The notes: generated by a model not told the origin, from the sequence alone. Counted from the first letter of the stretch, positions 1 to 11,601 are shown. The stretch: 64,000 nucleotides of DNA from Piliocolobus tephrosceles (GCF_002776525.5 NC_045441.1:63415776-63479775), one strand, 5' to 3'. Numbers and translations are program-made.

Positions 1-700
1 GCAGGCTGAGGTTGTTAATACCATCTTTTTAGGGAAAGTCCACATTAATCATATTTTTTTTTTCCTTGGGGCTCAGCTTTTGTGTCCCTTGGCTGTAGCA
101 TTCCATACAAATTCATTACAAGTGAAGGAGATGAAGAGAGTCAATTAAGGTTTTAGAACATCCCTTCACTAGATAGCATAATGAGAAAGCCTGAAGACTA
201 GCTAGTATAATGAGAGAACCTGAATGGTCACAGATACATCATCGTTGCAGAGTACAAAATACCTCTCTTAAACAGACACTTGTATCATTTAGTCATGGAC
301 CAAGCATCTAGAAGGTATTTCATGGGTAGACTATATATACGAGCAACTAGTATTTGAAAATAGTTTTGATTAAATCCATTAAAACTCTGGGACATGAAAT
401 AGGAGAATCTGAACTGTTACTAAAACTGAGAAGTCAATCATATTATGAGAAAAAGAAATTCAACATTGTTACTTATTTTTTTAACCTGATTACAGTCTAT
501 AGTTTAAAAACAGTAACAACTTCTGGGATGCTATGTCAACCAATGAAAAAAGGGAAGACAAACGTGGTTTTGAATCCCCTCTGCCACTTATCTATGTGGT
601 TGGACAAGTTAACCTCATTCATTTTCAGTTTTTGTACTGGTAAAGTACAGATAATGATAAACATCTATCTCATAGAATTGTTTTAAGTTTTTCATGAATC
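1..700. other. Unique AT-rich sequence
   Basis: I recognise no repeat family, splice-bounded exon or RNA gene here. A 110-codon frame at 354-686 has no recognisable domain or family and looks like chance in AT-rich DNA. Confidence 0.5.
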
Positions 701-775
701 TTTGTGTATAAATATGCATGTGCATATGTTTACATATGCATATATATGTATGTGTGTGCATGTGTATATATATAT
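701..775. repeat. TG/TA-rich low-complexity tract
   Basis: Alternating purine-pyrimidine sequence made of degenerate TGTG, CATA and TATA units, including a short pure TATATATATA stretch near 765-775. It is a decayed compound microsatellite. Confidence 0.8.
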
Positions 776-782
776 TCTCCAG

Positions 783-945
783 TCAGTTGCTATTCAAAGA
801 AGTTCCAAACTAGCAACATGGGCATTACCTATGAACTTGTTAGAAATAAAAATCTCAGCTCCACCTAGACCTAATGATAATCAGCATTTTAACATGGACC
901 CTCCAGAAGCTTCCTTTGCACATTAAGTATAAGAAGTGCTGCCCA
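783..945 (+). mobile_element. MER5A-like hAT-Charlie MITE
   Basis: Short non-autonomous DNA transposon without coding capacity. The internal landmarks are in family order: an ACTTGTTAGAAAT segment at about 836-848, a CTCCACCTAGACCTA segment near 859-873, then TTTTAACA followed by CCCTCCAGA near 900. Length is close to the usual size of about 190 bp. The termini are decayed, so the edges are approximate. Family assignment is from memory of the consensus. Confidence 0.7.
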
Positions 946-2232
946 GCCTAGCACAGGGCCTAGCATGGGGTGGTGTCCAGTTAGTGTAGTTTTCTTCCTT
1001 TCAAATTAAATGAATCTTAACCATGAACTTGACTACCTTTGACATAAAAAGAAAAAAAGCAACCTGACAGTAACAACTATAACCAGAAAATACAAGATTG
1101 ATATATTCTCTCATTTCAGCTTATTTTTGGTAGTTCTTCCAAACAGAATATATCTATATCTACATAGATATATATGCGATTTCCTTCTCTTTAACATTAT
1201 TTATGCTGACCTCTTGGAACAGAAAGTTAAGACTGAATTTTGAGTAAGACACCAAGACAAAATAGAGGTGAATTTCACAAGACAAATCCTAAATGTAGAA
1301 TTCACCAGTTCTATAATTCTTGGACCCTTCACCAGCTGGAGGTTATAAGACTGAAGCAGAGTATGGATTGGAAGAGAGTGGATTTCAGGGGAGAAGGTAT
1401 CTTTGGAGAAATCTATGTTGTGAGCTATACACCTTGGAGGCAGAGTGCCTGCTCCCTATCATCAAACCGGATGATGAGGCTTCCAAGGACACTTGGGCAA
1501 TTTCATGTTACTCCTGCATTGAGGCTTTTTGGTAGCGTGGCTCCCAACAGGGCTATGTAAAGGGCGAAAGATGCTAGCTGCTGCTGGTAATGAAGCCAGT
1601 AGAAGAGCAATGTTGGGATTTGCCTGTACTTCTCAAAACCGTTGGGGCGAGGAATGTTAAACAACAACAAAAATCCACAAAAGCGATCCTCTTCCCATCA
1701 TCAATTTTTAGCATTTATCAACTTCTGGCAGTGTATATAGGAAAGTTATAACCTACCTGAAGCTGTTAATTTGACATCATTAAATGTGGAATTGGGCAGA
1801 AATAATCACAATCGGCTCTATTGAGCTCGTAAGAGCTAGCTCCAGCACGCAGAGAGCTAAAGACTTAAAGTGACTGTAAGATTGTTTATTATCCAAGAGT
1901 CAGTCTTTCAGTTGGTACTAGAGGAAACTGCTCCCATTGAATAAGGTTTAGAGGACAATCGGGATAAAAATGTCATATTTCAATTAAGTCACATATCATG
2001 CTGGGTCAGTATAGTAGTTATACACATATAATACTTTCAAGTTTCAGCTGCCAGCTAGAGATTTAATCTATAGGTCAAACTTCATTCCACACTGAGTATT
2101 CTCTGATACTGCATCAACAATTTAGATGTGTTTTGTAGCATCTTGTATAGTAAATCCTTAACACTTATTATGCTCTTGTGAACTCTTGACTTTTTCCTGA
2201 TGCCTATATAAATGTTATCCTAAGACTAAAGA
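946..2232. other. Unique sequence, no gene recognised
   Basis: No repeat family recognised. An AT-rich stretch at about 1146-1176 can form a weak hairpin (nine-base arms TATATCTAT and ATAGATATA). Overlapping frames of 106 and 71 codons at 1240-1560 have no recognisable motifs and no visible splice context. Confidence 0.5.
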
Positions 2233-2248
2233 CTATTTCTTGTACTAC

Positions 2249-2575
2249 TTTTTTTTTTTTTTTTTTTTTTTTTGGGGACAGGGGTTGGCTTTTTTTTCCC
2301 GACTGGAGTACATTGGTGCTATCTCAGCTCACTGAAATCTTCCCCACCCCCTACCCCCCACCCTGCCAGTTCAAGGAATCCTCCCAGCTCAGCCTCCCAA
2401 GTAGCTGGGACCACGGGTGTGCACCACCACACCTGACTATTTTTGTGTGTTTTTAATAGAGACTGGGGTCTCACCATGTTGCACAGGCTGGTCTTGAACT
2501 CCTGAGCTCAAGTGATCCACCCGCCTTGATCTTCCAAAGTGCTGGGATTACAGGTGTGAGCCACCATGCCTGGCC
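2249..2575 (-). mobile_element. Alu, full length, minus strand
   Basis: A reverse-oriented Alu: a T-run (the A-tail) at 2249-2273, then the antisense right and left arms ending in GTGAGCCACCATGCCTGGCC. A 13-bp direct repeat, TATTTCTTGTACT, sits at 2234-2246 and 2576-2588, marking an L1-mediated insertion. Divergence, the extra C-rich segment near 2341-2362 and the GAGCTCAAGTGATCC motif favour an older J/S-type copy; the subfamily is a guess. Confidence 0.95.
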
Positions 2576-2589
2576 TATTTCTTGTACTT

Positions 2590-2950
2590 GATGTAACTTT
2601 TCTTTCTCCACTAAAACCTTCCAACCTTCATTTCCTAGTAAAGAATATGGCTGACAGCTGCTTGTTAAAAGAATGAAATTAAATTTTTATTTTCAGTGAC
2701 TTTTTTTTGTTTTGTTACTAAAGCAGAAATAAATTTAAAAAGCACATCAAAAGAGGAGAAAGACATTTCTTATTTAAGCCTGGCAAATTTGGCCCCTTAA
2801 TATGGAGCATATTACAGGGAAAAAGGATATTTGCAAACCTTTTTATGTTGTATTCTTGAAAATGTCATGTTTGCAATCTAAATGGCTACTGAAGATATAA
2901 TGTTAGAATTTCTTGAATATGTTAGGTCAAGTTGCCTTCCTGATAGTAGC
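2590..2950. other. Unique AT-rich spacer
   Basis: No repeat, exon or RNA gene recognised between the Alu and the MIR tail. Confidence 0.5.
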
Positions 2951-2952
2951 AA

Positions 2953-3012
2953 GGTCAGTGCTGTGTGCCTAGCCTTCCATACATAGTAGGTGCTTAACAA
3001 TGTTGGATAATG
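2953..3012 (+). mobile_element. MIR 3' tail fragment
   Basis: An AGTGCTGTGTGCCTAG segment followed by CATAGTAGGTGCTTAACAA matches the 3' end of the MIR SINE. Only about 60 bp can be followed; the rest has decayed or was never present. Confidence 0.6.
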
Positions 3013-3484
3013 TTCTCTTACCTCTTCCATAATGAGAGACTGAGACTATAATAAAATGACAGTAAATGTACATATTTAACAACAATCACCAGCATTCTTC
3101 TTAGAAAGAATTGGAAATGTTACTTCAAGAGCCCTTCCAGTAGGAAGTTTGATCCCCAGATCGTGGGTATTGGCTGGCACCAGGGTTCCGGGGAAAAGGC
3201 AGACAGTGCCTATAGCTATGGGAGACCGGGAAAGAACCTGTTGCTTCTTCAGAGAGGGAGAAGGGCAATGAGAGAATGTATAAAATGAAGCATGGAGAGA
3301 AAAACTAATGAGGATGAGAGCTAGGATTACATAAAGTGAAAGGCCAGTGGCAAGCCTGGTAGGGATGTAACCAAATGAAATTTTAAGATAGATGATACCT
3401 ATTATTTCATTTGAAGCTGATTTTTGTTGCTGGAACATGAACTCTTTTCTGCTCTATTCCAGGAATCATTTAACAAAGTCTACC
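3013..3484. other. Unique sequence with an unassigned minus-strand frame
   Basis: A 120-codon open frame on the minus strand (3076-3438) contains a hydrophobic stretch (LSLYVILALILISFSL) that resembles a membrane segment, but I recognise no family. I see no convincing start context, splice signals or flanking exons. Probably non-coding. Confidence 0.3.
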
Positions 3485-3500
3485 ATACCCTCAAATTCTT

Positions 3501-3778
3501 TTTTTTTTTTTTTTTTTTATTGAGATGGATTCTCTCTCTGCCCGGGCTGGAGTGCAGTGGTGCCATCTCTACTCACTGCGATTCTCCTGCCTCAGCCTCC
3601 TAAGTAGCTGGGATTACAGGTGCCTGCCACCATGCATGGCTAATTTTTTGTATTTTCAATAGAGATGGGGTTTCATCATGTGGGCTGGGTCGATCTCCAA
3701 CCCCTGACCTCAGGTGATCCACCTGCCTCGGCCTCCCAAAGTGTTGGGATTACAGGTGTGAGCTCCCGCGCCCAACCA
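3501..3778 (-). mobile_element. Alu with internal deletion, minus strand
   Basis: Reverse-oriented Alu with its T-tail at 3499-3519. The step from CTACTCACTGC straight into GATTCTCCTGCC near 3569-3585 shows that about 35 bases are missing from one arm. Imperfect target duplications flank it: ATACCCTCAAATTCTT at 3485-3500 and ATGCCCTCGAATTCTT at 3781-3796. This is an ordinary L1-mobilised SINE that lost sequence after or during insertion. Confidence 0.93.
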
Positions 3779-3797
3779 ATATGCCCTCGAATTCTTA

Positions 3798-4612
3798 TTG
3801 TGTTTACTTATTTATTTGTTCTGTAGAAATCAGAGAAGATTTATTTCAAGTTGAGGTTGGAACAGAAGAGAGAGAGCAAGTGTGAAAGCAGAATTCTAGA
3901 TCAAGAAGCCACAGAGATAAAGATCTTCACCCTCTTTCCCCATGCCTTATGAGCGGGTAGAGAACATGGGGAGGTTTTTATTTTTTATACTTACAAAACC
4001 CATGGACTTGTTTGGAAGTGAAATGATAAGTGAAATTAATGGGGTGTTGTGTAACTGACATTTGGGTTACAATCTCTTTATTGCCTACATTTATATTTTG
4101 GTTTGACAGTTATTGCTTTTGAAGAAGATCTCTAACAGACTTACTATAAATCCCATGCATACATCACCGCGACCTTTTTCTTAAATATTCTTGAGGTCAA
4201 AGTATTAGGAATTAGGAAACAGTTTTCTTGGGAAAAGGTTAGCCCAAAGAACATCTTGATTCATCAACTTGAATGGGAAATTTTTTGAGCAGCAATTTAA
4301 TAGCAGTGAATAATTATAATCAGCTGTCCATATTGGCAAGTATGGCAAAATGCCTGACATCTGGATCTGCATGGCACAACATCAAGATCTTCACACACCC
4401 AAAATTAGGAATGGATGAGTCAGAGTAATCCAGCATTATTGTGCATATACAATAAAATTATCCTAACATAAAAACTATTCACTATGAAGAAAAAAGGACA
4501 AGACTTTTCTGTAAGCTACTCAGTATTTTAAAGCTACAAATGAACTTTCTAGATTAAATATTTCTATCTATCTTGTCAGTCTTGTTGTTGTTTAAATATC
4601 CACATCATATGT
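3798..4612. other. Unique AT-rich sequence
   Basis: No repeat family, exon or RNA gene recognised. It ends where the inverted 27-bp arm and the L1 block begin. Confidence 0.5.
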
Positions 4613-4796
4613 CAGAAGACTGACAATGCTAAATGGTGGTATGACTAGCTGGATCATATGGTAAGACTATGTTTAGTTTTATAAGAAATCACCAAACTCT
4701 CATCCAAAGTGGGTGTATCATTTTGCATTCCCACCACCAATGAAAAGTTATTTTTGTTCCACATCCTTGCCACCATTTGGCATTGTCAGTCTTCTG
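4613..4796. repeat. Inverted repeat, 27-bp arms, inside L1
   Basis: Arms 4613-4639 and 4770-4796 are reverse complements at 26 of 27 positions, separated by a 130-base loop. The right arm is ordinary antisense L1; the left arm is the same L1 segment in the opposite orientation, at the outer edge of the element. It could form a hairpin. Confidence 0.9.
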
Positions 4797-6352
4797 GATT
4801 TTGGTCATGCTGATTAGTGTAGTAGTATCTTATTATTTTAATTTGTATTTCCTCCATGACACATGCTGTGGAACATCTTTTCATATGCTTACTGACCATC
4901 TAAATGTCTTCTTTGGTGAGGTGTCTCTTAAAGTCTTTGGTCTATCCTTTAATCGGGTTGTTTGTTTTCTTATGGTTTTAAGAGTTCTTATATATTTTGG
5001 ATAACAGTGTTTTATTAAATATATTTTTGCAAATATTTTCTCCTAGTCTGTGGTGTATCTTTTTATTTTCTTTACAGTATCATTCACAAAGCAGAAATTT
5101 TTAATTTTAATGAAGTCCAGCTTATTAATTTTTTTTTTCATGGATTGTGCTTCTGGTGTCATCATCAAACCCAGTGTCATCTAGATTTTTTTCTATGTTA
5201 TCGTCTAAAAATTTTATAGTTTTGTGTTTTATAGTTAGGTCTGTGGTCCATTTTAAGTCAATATTTGTGAAGGGTATAGAGTTTGTGTACAGACTCATTT
5301 CTTTATATGTGGATGTACAGTTGTTCCAGCATCATTTTTTGAAAAGACTATCTTTTCTCCATTGTATTATCTTTGCTTTTTTGTCAAAGATCAATTTACT
5401 ATATTTATATAGATCTACTTTTGAACTCTCTGTTCTGTTCCATTGATCTCTTTGTCTATTTTTCAACACTACTACATTGTCTTGATTATTGTAGCTTTAG
5501 AATGAGTTGCAAACTCAAGTATTGCAAGTCCTCCAGTTTTGTTCTTCTCCTTTAATATTGTTTTGGCTATTCTGAGTCTTTGGCCTCTCCATATAAACTT
5601 TAGAATTGGTTTGTCTACGTCTGCAAAATAACTTGCTAGCATTTTTATTGGGAATGCATTGCATCTATAGATCAAGTTGGAAAGAACAGATATCTTAACG
5701 ATATTTAGTCTTCCTATCCAGGAACATGCAGTATCTCTACATTTATTTAGTTCTTCAATTTTTGTTCATCAGAGTTTGGCATTTTTCCTCATATGGATCT
5801 TGTACATATTTTGTTAGACTTATACCTATTTCATTTTTTTGGTGCCAGTGTAAGTGCTATTGTGTTTTGAATTTCAAATTCCACTTATTGCTGGAACATA
5901 GAAAAACAATTGCTGTCTGTATAATAATCTCGTATCCTGCAACCCTGCAAACAATGGCTTATTAGTTCCAGGAGACTTTTTGTTGTGAATTCCCCCCTTC
6001 TCCAAATTTTCTACATAGACAATAGTGTCATCTATGAAAAAGGCAAGTTTTATTTTTTGTTTTCCAAACAGTATACTTTTTATTTCATTTCTTGCCATGT
6101 TGTATTAGTTAAGACTTTCCAGGACAATGTTGATAAGGAGTGGTGAGAGAGGACATCCTTGCTTTTTTCCTGATTTTAGTTAAACAGCTTTTCATCATTA
6201 AATATGATACTAACTGTAGGTATTTTTGCAGTTGTTCTTAAACAACTTGAGGAAACTCCCCTGTACTGCTACTTTATTGAGGGTTTTTATCATGAATGGG
6301 TATTGAATTTTCTCAAGTGCTTTTTCTGCATCTATTGATAAACAATATGCTT
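4640..6352 (-). mobile_element. Old L1 fragment, minus strand, ORF2 remnant
   Basis: Antisense LINE-1 spanning the second half of ORF2. Reading the minus strand from 6352 downward gives a decayed reverse-transcriptase core, including an FIDD motif (YADD box position) near 6030 followed by a TIVYVEN segment. The downstream part has a KFIWR segment near 5585 and then KTILKEKNKTGGLA. The longest intact piece is only about 75 codons, so the element is dead. It stops near 4640 without an A-tail. The divergence suggests an old L1M-class copy. It abuts an oppositely oriented L1 piece at 6352/6353. Confidence 0.88.
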
Positions 6353-6702
6353 TTCAGGTGCACATGAAACATTTACCAAGATAGAATGTGTATTGGGCTA
6401 TAAAATATGTCCCAACACATAGAAAAGAGTAAAATCATACAGTTTGCTCTCTGATCACAACAACTAAATGGAAAAAAGCTAGCCAAAAGATATATGAAAT
6501 GCCTTCAAATATTTGAAAATTAAACAACACTTTTCATTAAAACAACACAAGGTCAATGAAGAAAAATCACGAAGTCAACTAGAAAATGTTTGTAATGAAA
6601 TGACACCTAAAACACAGAACATCAAACTTGGAAAGATGAAGCTAAAGCAGTGCTTAGATTAAAAATTATAGTTTTAAATGTTTATTTGAAGAGAAGGAAG
6701 TA

Positions 6703-7007
6703 AGCCATGCACAGTGATTCACGCCTGTAATTCAAGCACTTTGGGAGGCCAAGCTGGGTGGGTCACTTGAGGCCAGGAGATTGAGACCAGCCTGGCCAAC
6801 ATGGTGAAACCCTGTCTCTACCGGGAAAAAAGAAAAAAAAATTAGCCTGATGTGGTGATACTCACCTGTAATCGCAGCTACTGAGGACTCTGAGGCATGA
6901 GACTTGAACCATGGGGGTGGAGGTTGCAGTGAGCCAAGATCACGTCACTGCACCCCAGCCTGGAGAACAGAGCAAGACTCTGTCTCAGAAACAAACAAAA
7001 AAAAAGT
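6703..7007 (+). mobile_element. Alu, plus strand, inserted in L1
   Basis: Full-length two-arm Alu with an A-rich middle linker near 6824-6840 and an A-rich tail. A perfect 11-bp target duplication, AGAAGGAAGTA, lies at 6692-6702 and 7008-7018 and cuts the host L1. Its divergence (AGCCATGCACAGTGATTCACGCC start) points to an older S/J copy. Confidence 0.95.
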
Positions 7008-7104
7008 AGAAGGAAGTATAAAATGAACTCTCTAAGCCCCATACTTAAGTAGGCTAGAAAAGAGAAGGGCTACTTAAACCCAAAATAAGTAAGAAACAAA
7101 ACAA

Positions 7105-7397
7105 GGCCAGGTGGGGTGGCTCACACTTGTAATCCCAGCCCTTTGGGAAGTCAAGGTGGGTGGACTGCCTGAGGTCAGGAGTTGAGGCCAGCCTGGCCAA
7201 CATAGTGAAACCCCTTCTCTACTAAAAAATACAAAAAATTAGCTGGGTGTGGTGGCAGGCACCTGTAATCCCAGTTACTCAGAAAGCTGAGGCAGGAGAA
7301 CCACTTGAGCCTGGGAGGCAGAGGTTGCAGTGAGCCGAGACTGAGCCATTGCATTCCAGCCTGGGCAACAAGAGTGAAACTCCGTCTCAAAAATCAA
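7105..7397 (+). mobile_element. Alu, plus strand, second insertion in the L1
   Basis: Starts GGCCAGGTGGGGTGGCTCAC and runs through both arms to CTCCGTCTCAAAAATCAAAAC. Flanking A-rich text (AAACAAAACAA upstream, CAAAACAAAACA downstream) prevents a clean call of the target duplication. S-type by overall similarity. Confidence 0.94.
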
Positions 7398-7773
7398 AAC
7401 AAAACAGTAAAGATCAAAATTAGTTAATTAAATATCAATGAAACAAAAGCACATTCTTTGAAAAGATCAATAAAATTAAAAATATATAGGGGTCTTCATA
7501 AAGAAAAATGAGAAAAGACAAATTACTAATATGAAACATGAGTCACTACAAATCCTAGGGAAATTTAAAAAAGGATAACCAGGAGAAGTCAGCAATCCCT
7601 TTATACCTTAACCAGACAAAAACATAAATATAGTATAGGCCAGTATCCTTTATGAACATAGGTACAAACACTCTTAACAAAGAATCAGGCAATATACAGA
7701 GAAGATAGTATGGGCAAGTTGGATTTATTTCAGAAGTGGAAGATTAGTTTCATGCTTGAAAATCAATCAATGG

Positions 7774-8070
7774 GGCCGGGCGCGGTGGCTCAGGCCTGTA
7801 ATCCCAGCACTTCGGGAGGCCGAGGCGGGCGGATCACAAGGTCAGGAGATCGAGGCCATGGTGAAACCGCATCTCTACTAAAAAATACAAAAAATTAGCC
7901 GGGCGTGGTGGCGGGCTCCTGTAGTTCCAGCTACTCAGGAGGCTGAGGCAGGAGAATGGTGTGAACCCGGGAGGTGGAGCTTGCAGTGAGCCGAGATTGC
8001 GCCACTGCACTCCAACCTGGGTGACAGTGCAAGACTCCGTCTCAAAAAAAAAAAAAAAAAAAAAAAAAAA
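7774..8070 (+). mobile_element. AluY-like element, plus strand, third insertion in the L1
   Basis: The least diverged Alu of the L1 block: GGCCGGGCGCGGTGGCTCA start, GGATCACAAGGTCAGGAGAT, GAGAATGGTGTGAACCCGGG and GGAGCTTGCAGTGAGCC segments typical of young AluY. About 14 bases are missing in the left arm where GATCGAGGCCA joins TGGTGAAACC (near 7855). A pure A-tail ends at 8070. Target duplication AAAATCAATCAA at 7759-7770 and 8067-8078. The conserved CpGs agree with a late insertion. Confidence 0.96.
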
Positions 8071-8515
8071 TCAATCAAGGAAATTCACAGAATTAACAAA
8101 GGTGAAAAATCCTTCATAAAATTATCTCCATGGATATGGAAAAACATTTAATAAAATTTAACATTCATTATAAAAATTCCCAGCAAACTATGAATTAAGA
8201 AACACTCTGTTACCTGAAAATGTATTTAAGGCATCTGTGAAAATCCTGTAGCTAATATCATCTTTAGAGGTAGAAGGTTAAATGCTTCCTCCTCTAAGAT
8301 CAGAAACAAGGCAGAAAACGAACTCTTAACTCCTATTCAACATTTTGGGGGAGTTCTTACCCAGTGTAATAAGGCAAAGCAACACTTCAGATTTAAAAGA
8401 AAGAAGTAAAACTGTTTTTTATTTGTAAACGGTATAATCAACTATGTAGAAAATCTGATAAAATAGACAAAAATGCTGTTAACATTGACAAGTGAGTTTA
8501 GGTTTAGCTATCTGT

Positions 8516-10838
8516 AAGCAGCAGTGGCAGCTTACCCTAACTGTGATTTGAAAGTAGAAATAACAGAATCCTGTTTATTCAAAGGCTGGTTCTCCAATGA
8601 CTACTTACCATTCTTCATTTGATATCTAATTTTGAGTATACCATATCCCATGTGCACACCACAATTGAATTAGTTTTTTATCTATACCGAAGTTCTCAAC
8701 AACCTGACCTCAATCCTTGTAGATTGTTAGCTGTGTAGATTAATTAGCTGACATAAACATTTGGTAGAAGATGTGATGCATACACTTTGGGTTTATGAAA
8801 TTTAGTTCATATCATACTTCTAATCCCAGAACTAGATATTAATTGATATTTATATTTTGAGGGGAAATGCAGTAGGATATTAATTTATTAAAGATAGAAT
8901 TTCTGATAGTGAAAGTTATAATTTCCCACTTTTGAAAACATAGACCAAGCATTATTTCTGGAATAGAAATCAACATGTTGGTATTTTTTTAATAAGCAGC
9001 ATTTGCACTTAGTATTTTGGCCAATGCCAGATCTCGAAGTTAGGAATATACTTAAAACACACAACTTGGGAGAATGCAGCATGGTGTTATCATAACCAGC
9101 AGAAAAATGTCTTCATTACTTAGTTGCATTGATACTTGTTTATTTGCATCATTACTCAAATAGAACATGTTAAAGGAGACTAAACTCCAGACATCTGTGG
9201 ACATTCCCTGCATCTGTTTCTGAAAATAATCACTATGCATTTATTGTTTACATCAATTGTCATGGAGTCTCACTCAGTATTTATATATTGTAAATCTGCC
9301 AAGCTGCCTTAGAGTACATGATCATCACATTTGAAGGGATAAAAAACTAAAGACGAGAGTTAATGGTTAGAAATTGATAGAGTTAAGTTTCCTTGTTGGA
9401 ATGAGATGAAGGATTTTAAAACCCACCAACAAAAAGAGATTGGTCCCTTGTCATTTCATTACTTCTATTTTATTGCAGCATATCCATATATCCATGAAAG
9501 TATGAATCAGATTTAAATGCAGAGAATGAAAAGCATGGTAGCATTTATAAATATTTGAAGGGTATAAATGTCATGAAGAAGCAAACTTTAACATAGAAAA
9601 TGAAAAAATGGTGGAACTTGGAGCACAGCCATATATTTAAGGCAAATAGAAGTGTAGTTCAAGTATGTAGAAGAAAAATTGTTCCATGAATAATCATTTA
9701 TACTATTTTGATTGAAAATTCAATATATTAAAGGACATGCTATTTTTCCTTATGTACATCCCTAAGGTCTCCTCTTACTCTTTAAATTTTAAAGAGCTCT
9801 GGCCCATTTAGAAGTAAACAGCTAAGTGAAACAGACATTTGAACCTCACAAAGCTAAACTATAGCAGATTAATTGGGCATCTAACCATAAAATATTCCAC
9901 ATGAATAGAAAAAGCTTTTTGAAGATAAAGTTCTGGTGCCATTGTTAATGAGACACTGGAATGTTTACAGAAGGGGGGAGAGTGGCAGTTTAACATGTTT
10001 CATGACTAGATTAAACCTATTTCCTTGTGTATAACACAAACAAATAAATAAGGCATTATTTTCACACATTGTCGGAAATACTTGTCAGCAGGTGTCTTTA
10101 ATAAAAGGCTTTTTTGTGTCTTCACTGTTTTTCAGAGTTAATAATTTGTTTACATGTCCTTCTTTTTTCAATATCCTTGTAGCTTCTGGTGAACCACCGT
10201 ACCTCTAAAATTGCTTATCACTTTATCTTAAAAAATTCATGAAAAGTGAATGAGCAACTGACATAAAAATATAATAGGATCTTATATGTGTCTACCTACA
10301 AGGCTTTGTTTCTCTTTACTATAATATGCTGGAAATCATGGCAACAGCCAAACTAATTTCAACCATAAAATGTTCTAACCTGAGCAGTTAAAGAGGAAGC
10401 CCCCATCATTCAATGTCAATTCAGCCATATCTTGATTCTATAAATAAATTTAGTTACGTTGACTTTTCCATGAGATTGATGTTACAATAAATTTGATATG
10501 AAGAAAAAAATTATTTAGATTGCTTTAGAAGAATGTATGTGTCCATATGTCACTAAAGATGAAGGGCTAACCCCTTTGATTTTTTTTTGGCATTATCTTC
10601 TGTGATTTATTTCTTATGAAATAATACTGTTTTCAGTGTGTTGAAGATACCACTAAATAGTAATCTTGTTAGTGCAAAGGGTCTGGAGCATTTAGAATTG
10701 TTGGTCAACATTTTGTACAATTTATTATGTTGGTAACAAATTTCTGTTTGAGCCACCCGACATTTGGAATAATACTGTCTTATTAAAAAAAAAAGATACA
10801 TCTTATAACTGGAAGCTATAAAGACTGAGTTTTTCTAA
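8516..10838. other. Unique AT-rich sequence
   Basis: No transposon, exon or RNA gene recognised over 2.3 kb. Only short frames (up to 64 codons) occur and none has a recognisable motif. Confidence 0.5.
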
Positions 10839-10839
10839 A

Positions 10840-11047
10840 GTAGGGGTGTGCAAACCTGCTAACATTTCAAATCTGGCCTGTCAAGTTAATAATGAAGTTT
10901 TGTTAGAACACAGCTATATCCATTTATTTAGATTACAGTTAAATAGTTTCAACAGAAACAGTATCGCCTACACAACCTAAAATTTTGATTATGAAACAAT
11001 TTACAGAAACAATCTTTTTACAGAAACAATTTACCAACTTCTGCTCT
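10840..11047 (+). mobile_element. MER20-like hAT-Charlie MITE
   Basis: Non-autonomous DNA transposon of about 210 bp. The start resembles a terminal GGGGTGTGCAAACC and the end TTTACCAACTTCTGCTCT; these are decayed inverted termini. Internal landmarks are CAAATCTGGCC at 10869-10879, AAGTTTTGTTAGAACACAGC near 10894-10913, and ACAACCTAAAATTTTGATTA near 10972-10991. Order and spacing match MER20. No coding capacity is expected. Confidence 0.75.
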
Positions 11048-11601
11048 AAAACATTAGAGAATTAGTAATTTGAGTTGCAAACTAACAAGAGAAATGGACT
11101 TAAAACTTTTAACAATTTGGTGTTTGGATTCCATTTTTGCCTGACCTGTTCTTGCCTTGAATTTAAAATGCAAATTTTGCAAATGCATTAATAGCCAGTT
11201 TTTATGTTAAGTACTTAGAACCTACTTGATATGCAAATTCTGTTCCTATAATCAAGACTATTAGTAGTTAAAGCAGAAAGCAGTCTTAACATGGTTCTTG
11301 GCAGAGTTCTCTGGAAGGTGGAAGAGTCAAGTAGAGGGGTAGTTGCACCTCAAACCTACTGGATCCTAACAAGAGCAGAAACCTCTCATAATAAGTCAGT
11401 ACAGAATTCACTGGTAGTTTGTGGAGAGTCCCTTGATCCATCAGTCATCCTAACTCCCGTGCTCGAGACATTTTTGTTTTGTGCCCAAGTATAGTAGGAG
11501 AAAACTTTTTCAGATCAATGAGAAATAGTTACTTCAACTGTGGCCTAAGAAATATATCCAGGGTGATAATAAAGAGAAGTTCATTGTGAAGCTTTCTGTA
11601 A

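Larger units (their letters stand above)
6353..8515 (+). mobile_element. Old L1 fragment, plus strand, split by three Alus
   Basis: Sense LINE-1 ORF2 remnant in four pieces: about 6353-6702, 7008-7104, 7398-7773 and 8071-8515. Landmarks in order are a CTCTGATCACAA segment near 6450, GCTAAAGCAGTGCTTAGA near 6643-6660, a TTCTTTGAAAAGATCAATAAAATT segment near 7456-7479, and a reverse-transcriptase core ending with the decayed catalytic box near 8430 (F-V-N-G in place of F-A-D-D) and TATGTAGAAAA. No frame survives for long. The 3' end of the L1 is absent. The last 390 bases are homologous, in inverted orientation, to about 5955-6345. Confidence 0.87.

Noticed and set aside
5472..6098. Minus-strand frames of 67-74 codons with L1 reverse-transcriptase-like motifs
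   Set aside because: They are fragments of a dead L1 ORF2 with many stops and frame changes, not separate genes.
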